From: Asterias rubens
Taxonomy: Eukaryota; Echinodermata; Asteroidea; Forcipulatida; Asteriidae
Length of the DNA: 64,000 nucleotides
NCBI RefSeq assembly: GCF_902459465.1
Contig: NC_047077.1
Span: 682,001 to 746,000 of the forward strand
Reading direction: 5' to 3'
Part shown: piece after piece, positions 13,001 through 22,000 of the stretch
Layout: each line of letters starts with the position of its first letter
Position numbering within the stretch: position 1 is the first letter of the stretch
The notes under the pieces: model-generated
The model's input: the letters and a program-made list of their open reading frames with translations, nothing else
The model's database searches: none
What the model was told of the DNA's origin: nothing
Made by a program: the position numbers and the translations under genes

Positions 13001-16000
13001 TGCATCGTAAGGAACCTGCTTACAATTACCCATAGGCTGTCTCTGATTTGTTAAGTACTAGATTCTGAAATGCATTTGGTTTTACTGTGAGTTCCTTCTC
13101 ACCCCTCCAACACCCCCAGGGCTCCCTCTCTTTGCATCGTAAGGAACCTGCTTACAATTACCCATAGGCTGTCTCTGATTTGTTAAGTACTATAGATTCT
13201 GAAATGCATTTGGTTTTACTGTGAGTTCCTTCTCACCCCTCCAACACCCCCAGGGCTCCCTCTCTTTGCATCGTAAGGAACCTGCTTACCCTCACGCCGC
13301 CCAGCAACAGACTCTCTGCGACGTCACAATCAAATACCGTGGCAGTAACCTGAAGCTGCAGTATGAGAGACAGGACAAGCGAGATGAGATCGTCATCAAT
13401 CAACAGCACTGTGGAGGAGGGAACCTTGTTGTGTTTCATGGACTCGTTGAACCTGGAAGTAAGTAAACTCTGAAATAAGGTTAATCAGGGATGGGGAGGA
13501 GGCGTCTTGGAAATAATGTCTAGTTGAAAATAGGAGCAAAATCGTCCAGCAAATAATTCTGATTTGGTTTTGGTTGTGGCTTTTTTTCAAAACCAAGATT
13601 AGAATACTGTTTGGAAAGTGTAGTAGTGGATAGTCCATCGAACTTTCGATGACATCTTTACGCAATCAATGAGTTGGCGTATGACTGTACATGTAGTCCA
13701 ATTCATGAGGGGCACAACTGCCCACAGTTGGGGCATGGAAACTGTCCAGGTACCAACTCTTCTCTGCTCCTCCAAGCTGACAAGGGCCTGATGTGCGATC
13801 GACCCTGAGGACTGTTCCAACTCTTTGGGAGGGATGCCAGCATGTGTGATAGTAAATTTCAAGCAGTAACAGTCTTTTTAACAAACAGCATAGCAATTTT
13901 GTCACCTTGTAAGATAAAAATCAAGAATGTTACTAAAAGTTTGCTGTTTTCTCCCTACAGCCGATCTGGTCTTTACATCTCGACGTCACCGTGGCTACCC
14001 GTTCAGTCTGACTTTCTTCTTGAACCAGATCCAGGTTCTGCGTCTCAGTGCATGCTGCGAGTACAAATATGGCCCTGGGGTACTGCTAGGAGGGCGCAAG
14101 GGGCACTTCAAATTTGGACGTGTCGACGGAGGTTCCCCATGTTACAAGTACGAGAGTGTGATTTGGTTTCGCTCTTAATGAAAGCACTAGTTTAACTTTA
14201 TGCTAGCGTCAGTTTCACATTGATACATGGAATTTACCAGAAATTGTACAATGAGATCTCTCAATTAACAATAGAAAAATATGTAACAGAATATTGACTG
14301 AAAATTGTGTGTAAATAGTAATAATAATAACAATAGTCGATATTTATATAGCATTTTATACATACGAAGGGCGTGTCAAAGCGCTGAAACATACAGTATT
14401 TTAGGCAAGGTATGGGACTATGTTTGAATTGGGAGATCTACTCCGTTTACATAGCACCATGTAATGGTTTACAAGGTGCTGTGGCGCAACATGCCACAAA
14501 TCCAGCCAGGAACACCGGGACGAATCCCTTCTCTCTTCGATAAGTGCACTGGATTCTTTTATGTGCGTTACACACTACACGGGACCAACGGCTTAACGTC
14601 TCATCCGTAGGACGAAGCAATGGTTCAGTGTCTTGCTTAAAGGACACAAGTGTCACGGCTGGGGATTCAAACCCACACTCTGCTAAACAGAAACACCAGA
14701 TACATCAACGGGCACGCAATTTACATCTAGAAGTTGTACACAAAAAGTGAAAATTGTACAAAGAGATCTTTCAATAAGGGAGCATAATTAGAAATTAACC
14801 ATGTTAACTATTCTTGTTTTGTTTCGATGTTCTTATGCCATTTGATATGTTGTCACAGATGCATGGTTGAAGCAGAGCTGGCACGCAGAGAACGCCAGCG
14901 CTACAAGGACACCCAGACTGAAGAGCCAAAACCAGAGCCAGAACCCGAACCAATCCTGGAGAGTCAGGGCACCCAAAGTGACCCTCCACCTCCAGAGACA
15001 AGGGACCAGAACGAACAGGCCGAAGGTGAGAGAAAAGCTGGGAATAAAAGGGATGTAAAAAGGGATTCTAAATATAGCTCTGAGCATTCTAAGAGTCAAT
15101 CAGATGTACCCACAAAGAGTACCCAATCTAACCCTGATTCAACTAGGGATTTAAGTGATACACGTCCAGATATACCAAGAACCTTGAGAAGTAGTATGCC
15201 TAACTCTAATAGAGCTAGGGTGTCTAGCGATTCCAGCGAAGGTACTTGTACTTCACAAAGCTCTAGAGGGTCAAGTTGTAGCCCAGATGCACCCAGGGAC
15301 TCTATGGGTACTTCAGACAGCCCAATGGCACCCAGGGACTCTACGGGTACTTCTGGCAGCCCAGATGCACCCGAGGACTCTATGGGTACAACCAAAATCC
15401 AACTGGGTGTTTCTGGCAAAAATGATCTTACACAACATAAAAAACAGAGAAATAAGAAGTTATTGAAAAGCAGTGATAGCTCAAGTGATAGCTCTAGCTC
15501 CCCTAGCAATGGAGTGACAAAAAAGAAAGGTTTTAAAATCAATGTTTCTCAGAGTAGAAAAAGCAAAGGTAGACAAAATAAAATTTCAAAATCAAGTAGT
15601 TGCAAAGTTGTGAAACCAGCAAGTGAGACTAACTTTAAGAAAGAAAGTACGGAGAAAGAGAGAAAAAGTGACAGTGTAGATAGTAGTTCTTCTGAAAAAC
15701 CAAATGAAATTAAGCAGGGAGATGGTGATAGAGTTGAGAGGAAGACTTCTGTATCTGGTAGTGACACTAGTGTGAGTGAAGACTTGTCATCCAGCTTTCA
15801 TTATACCTCCTAAAGGGAAGGTACATGATACACGTACATTTGGTAAATCACTCTTAAAATTAATGGCAATATAAACTTACATGTATGGGTTAGACAGTTA
15901 GATGCCTACACAGCAGCTTTCGAAGTAATGTGTTTATGAAAAAATATATAAGTTTTTATGCCCCAAATTTGAATCTGAGAAGCGCTTTAATGCTGTCATT

Positions 16001-19000
16001 AACGCTTCTCGGATTGTGTGTTCATATTCATTTATTAATCTAGCTGCACAGACATGACAGATGTATGCGATGTGGCACACATACATGTAGTTATTAACCA
16101 AAATTACATGCTCTAACAATTCTGTCTTACTTCAATACTTACAATGTACTTTCTTTTGTATCTGAAAGCTTTTCTATCCATACTTGTACAAAAATGCTTT
16201 GCACCCTGACTCTAATCTAACATTACAGTTTTGCTACACTTAACATATGATGTAAACTTCTACTTCGTTCAACTTTAGGCCATGTATCACGTATCATTTT
16301 CTAGTGAGATTTGCAGTAACGCCATGTTATCTCTATTTGACTTGTGGTTCTTTTTGTCTGGAATTGGTGTGTAATGGCCAACGACTCACACTTATGTAGT
16401 CTAGGCCCAAGACATCAGTGACTTGTGTGTGTACATTTGTAATAATTCATAACAGCCCTTGTATGAACGCGTGAAAGAAACAAACTTGTGCGCTTACATG
16501 CATGTAGGTACAACCGTTCAAATCTGTACCAGACTTGCAGTTTATTGTGAGCAAAAGTGACATCATTAGTGTTCACATGTAGAGTGCCATTGGTCACTGA
16601 CGTCTTTGACCAAGACTAGTACTTATGCTAAACTAGTTGTGCATTCTCTCAGACTCAATAGTATTAGTAACATGTGCAGTGTTTTCTATACACACACGTT
16701 TATTCACCCAGTAATATGGAAAACAATTCTCTTTGTTCTTCCATTGTTTGTACATTAGATTTTTGCAACTCCGCAATAAAGTAATATCACTTTAAAAATG
16801 TGTAGAAACATATTTCTGACATTTCTTCTTCTACATTTTCTGTGTCTGTGTCTGGAATCTGCAAGTAACATTAATGTTAGAATTGCATGCAATGTAGGAA
16901 CCACTTTAGATAGTCTTGTGTCAAACCACAGATACATGTTGTTTTGGTTGATACATTGTTACAAAACACTACAGCACTTTGAGTTTCGGTAGCAGTTTTA
17001 CTTTTAATGTTGTTGTCTTTGTTGGAATTTACACAATTCACCTTGAACACTCAATTTGGCAGGGCTAATATCCAGTATTTTTAAGTCTTAGTTGTCACCA
17101 TTGGTCAAGTTTGCGCAAGGACCAATGTTTATCTAGTGGCATACGATGGGGCATATCATGTCAAAGCAACTGGCAGCTTTACATATTGTTATCATCTGGT
17201 CCACTCCGCACTTAGCCTTGATCAAGGCTGTGTAAACTAATAAAGCTAAAACCATAGAGCACCTCAGCCGCCCGAATGTCCCCCGACTGACTCTAAACAG
17301 AATAGCACACCGTACTCTCACCCACACCCACACAGCGCCTGTAATGTACATCCACGCAGCCCCCCACACACAGCCCCCACATACACTCACCGCTATTCCA
17401 CACACCGCTATTGCCCACAATCCCAGCCCGTGAGCCGTCAGGCTCACAGCCTTGACGATCTTGTAAACCGAGTGGCTTATGTGTTTCATTGTTTTTCTTC
17501 GCAAATCCGTGGAAAATGGGGGGGTGAGTGGATATGCAAATCAAGAGCCTTCTATTACAAGTAGGGCGCGCTCATTACCATAACCGCAAAACCCGGAAGT
17601 GTACAAGATCGTCAAGGCTGTGAGCCTCACGGCTCACGGGCTAGGATTGTGGGCGATAGCGGTGAGTGTGTGTGGGGCTGCGTGGATGTACATTACAGGC
17701 GCTGTGTGGGTGTGGGTGAGAGTACGGTGTGCTATTCTGTTTAGAGTCAGTCGGGGGACATTCGGGCGGCTGAGGTGCTCTATGGTTTTAGCTTTATTAG
17801 TTTACACAGCCTTGATCAAGGCTACTCCGCACTGTGCTATGAAAAAAGCTATCTGTAAATAGCAATGAGACAATGCCCTGTAGGCTGGTTACAATATTCC
17901 ACTAGCGCAACCAACTATTGTTGACTAGACAGAGTTGGGCTATCATACCATGTAGTCGAAGTATAGTTTTTGCACGAACTTGGCCATTGCATGCCCCTTG
18001 AAGTTTTGTTGTATCCTTGCCCCTTGATCTCAAATCCCAGTAGATGCATGGTGTGTTAAAGTGATGAGAATAGTAGAAACATTTAAACAGGTGAAATCAG
18101 TGAGATAGTTCAGGTCAAATTGGGTCTGGAATTAAACAGAGGCCACAGAGGCACTGGTTTGGTTGCCCCGGTCTTGGCCAACGTGCCCCCTAAAAAGTTC
18201 CTGTATACAATGTACCTGTACTTTAGCATTGTCTGCCCTTTGTGAAATGGAAATAGCCTTGCCCTACAAAAGTTGAAAAATCTGGTCCCGTCAATGTGTT
18301 TTGAATAAAAAATTCTTCAAAAGCACATGTGCATAATAAAGATTTATATTGAAGACTTGTAGACATTTTACACGTGTACTTAAAACACTTATTTTGTATT
18401 CAGAAATCATGTGTTGGGGAACACTGGAGTGCTTCATATTTGGACAGAAGTAATTTTCTAGACATTTGATCAAGCTTTATAAACAGTAAGCTATTAGATT
18501 GAAATTAACTTGTACTTGAGTAGAGAGAGAGTTGAATCCCTTTGTAGTTGCATGAATGCATGATAATCCCTTATCCCCCTCTCCCTTAATCCCAGCTGAT
18601 GAAGAAACCAAGGATGCAGAGGGTGGCTATGACGATGAAGACTTTGAAGAGGAAGATGGAGCCCAAGCAGACTCTGAGAAAGGTCAGTTGCCGTTAGACA
18701 GTACATGTACATGTATGTGGCATGTCATGGCCGAGCAGATAAGAACACCGAACTTAAGCTCTGGTGTTTCTGATAAGCAGAGTTCAGGTTCAAGTCTCAA
18801 TTGTCGAACTTGTGTCCTTAAGCAAGACACTTCACCATTATTGCGTTCTTTGGATTGGACATAAAGCCTGAGGTCCTGTGTGTTGTGTAATGCATATAAA
18901 AAAAATGTGCACTTATCATAAAGAGAAGTGGTTCACCCTGATGTTCCTGGTTTGATCGGCTGCATATTGTGCCAAAGCACCTTGTGAACCATTACATGGT

Positions 19001-22000
19001 GCTAAAAAGAAATAGACCACATACTTCAAAACGAAGCTCAACAATGTGATGTAAATTTTATAGCCATAAACTTGCACAGTCTATTGTCATAGCCATCAAG
19101 ATTTATGTTCACCTAGCTTGTAACATTTGCAATTTTCTTCTGTGTACTTTTGTAGAAGATGCTTCAAAGACTGAAGATAAGAACTCAGATCATTTCTTTT
19201 CCGGTCCGGAGTCAGATACTGAGCAGAAGCAACCAGATGATGTAGACTATGACGCAGACTCAGACTTTGAGGTGGAGTCAAATCACGGGAAACAGAAAGA
19301 GGAAGAGAAAGATGAGGAAATCAAAGAAGAGGTCAAGGAAGAAGGAGATGAGGAAGACGCTAAGAAGGAGGCTTCTGAAGATGAGCCGATTCATTCTGAA
19401 ATAGAAGCAGATGAGGACAGTAAAGAAGATGAAGGTGCACCACAAGAGGTACTGATGGAGGAGGAGGTACCTGAGGAGAAGGAAGAACCCAAAGTGAGGG
19501 AGGAAGAACAAGGTACCGAAGCTGGGCGTCAGAGCTCAGCCTTTGACAGTGATTCAGATAGTGATGGAGAAGATCACAACAAAGTGTTGTCGTCAAGCTC
19601 TTCTAGTTCCTCGGAGGATGAGGCAGATCAGAAAGCGCCAGCCACCATCGTGACTTCTAGCTCAGATTCTGATTCGGATGATGATGCAGCAGGCAGGAAG
19701 ACTAAGAAGGTTGAGGATGATGTTAAAGAAGAGCAAATACCATCCAAGGATGAGGAGCACGATTTTGTTAGAGAGGAAGTGGAAGATACTGACAAAGACG
19801 TCCAGGCCTCAGCAGAGGAAGCTATATCAGTAAAGGATGATGACGAGGATACAAATACTAAGAAGGTGAAGCAGGAGGACGACATTAAAGAAGAGGAAAT
19901 ACCACCCAAAGATGAGGAAAAGGATGTTCAAAGAGAGGAAGAGGAAGATAAAAATGCTGACAAAATCCAGTCCTCTGCAGAGGAAACCATCCCAGCTGAG
20001 GACGGGGAAGAGGTAGAGAGCAAAGATGAAGAGAAAAAACCTGACTTACGGGCGCACCTTAAAGATGTTGTAAACTTTGACGATAGCGCTGACGATGACG
20101 TGCAGGCAAATCAAAAGAGGGACCAGCCGTTATCTTCAACTGTAAATCCTGAGGACACTAAGACAGACAAAGAGGCAGATGATGACATCCAAGAGGAGAA
20201 TAACGCAACCAAAGAGAAACAGGATGGAGACGACAAGGAGGAATCCGAAAAAGAGGAGAAAACTTTTGGTGATAAAATAAAGTCCATGTTCGGTTCATCT
20301 GATTCTGACTCCTCCTCCTCCGACTCTTCTTCTTCTTCATCTTCTGATTCAGACAGTGAGAGAAAAAAGAAGAACAAACACAGAAAGAAAAAGGGAGAAG
20401 CAAAGAAAGAAGATACACAAGTCCATGTTGAAACAAAATCAGGCTCCGATTCTAAAAAGGAAGAAATTAAAGCTGAGAGCAAAGAAGAAGATGCAATAAC
20501 TCAAGATGACTCAAGTAAAGAGGATGCGAGTACGCTCGCAGAAGTTGACCATTCGGAAGATGAAAAAGAGAAGACAGAGGATGCCATCAGTGCAGACGAG
20601 CAGCCAGAGACTGGTGCTACGATGCAGAAGGAAGAGAAAGAAGATAGGGATGAGGATTCTCAATCGCAATCTGAGAAATTAGTAATCGATGAAGAAAACG
20701 ATAACGATAAGGATAAAGGTGATACAGTCTCTCTTGGAAAAGATTCATTGTCGGAAAACAGGAACGATGCTCAGACCAAGGATGACACGGAGATGCAAGA
20801 CAGTGATACTGAGAAAGAAGATCATCAAAAATCTGAAGAGCCTGACCAGGATGAGGCTTCGCAGTCTCAGTCTGAGAGATTGGTTGACGATGAAGAAAAA
20901 GATGATACAGCCTCTCTACAGAACGACGCAGCTTCGGAAAACGTAGATGATGGGGGTGTGCAGACCAAGGATGATGAGGAAAAGTCGGAGAGTGATGTTG
21001 GTAGGTTGGCTCCTCATGTTTTGATCGAGGAGGCTACTTCAGATGAGGAGCAGAAAGAGGACGATCAAGATGCGGACAACAGCACTAGTGTAGATAAAGA
21101 GAACAAAATAGATGAAGATGATGAAAAGCAAACGACAGATACAGAGAAGGAAGATGTGCATAGCAACAAGGAAGAGGACAACGATGCTGGTAGTAATGAA
21201 AAAGAAGCTGATGAGGAACAACATACAACGGAAGACGAGGGTGCAATGGGGAAGGAAGAGGACTCTAAGGAGGAGGTTCAAGAGAAGGAGAACAGAGAGC
21301 AAAATGAGGAGGTTGAAGCCAAACAAGATGAGGTCAAGGATGAGGATAAGACTGATGAAGGACCAAAGGAGGAAGTGAACCCCGAGGGTAGTCAGAGCTC
21401 TCGCTCATCTGCCTCGGAATCTGGATCCATTGCTACTGGTCTTGACAAGAATTACAGAGTAAGTATTTATTGATTTACTGAAACACAATAATGCTATGTA
21501 CAAATTATCAATGCAAGCCTGAACAAAAAACAGCATTTTGTTGTATCCTTTTTTACATGCATTTTGGAAGCACACATTGTCTTTTTGAGACATTTCAGGC
21601 GTTTCTAATTGTATTTTATATGTAAAACATACATCATTGGTTTTTATACAAGTGCATTGGGGTTTGGGTCTGTCCAACAATTTTCCATACACTGACAATC
21701 CAATCAACCCAATCAAAGTCAGTTATTGTTATCAGCAGCATTTGTATACAGTTGCAACCGCACCCTTTCACCATGTACAACAGAAACAAATTAAAAGCAC
21801 AAAATAAAGGTTTTGGTTATAGACAACAATTCTGTGCATACATATTGCACTTGTACATTTTAATACCAAAAGGTAATATAACAGCAGGGCTCTGGTCATG
21901 CAAACTTGCCTGGTACAAAATATATATAAGTAGGATTGTAAACTTTGTATGGTAAAAGAATAACTAAAGAGAGGTTTGCATGGGAACACCTCGGTTTGAG

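Noticed and set aside
12625-13286. CRISPR array
   Set aside because: Directly abutting 132-bp units without spacers in an animal gene; each contains a splice acceptor and exon start.
20111-20482. Serine/phenylalanine-rich antisense frames opposite ERICH3 exon 10
   Set aside because: They are the complement of GAA/GAG/GAT-rich coding sequence, which has few stops on the other strand.
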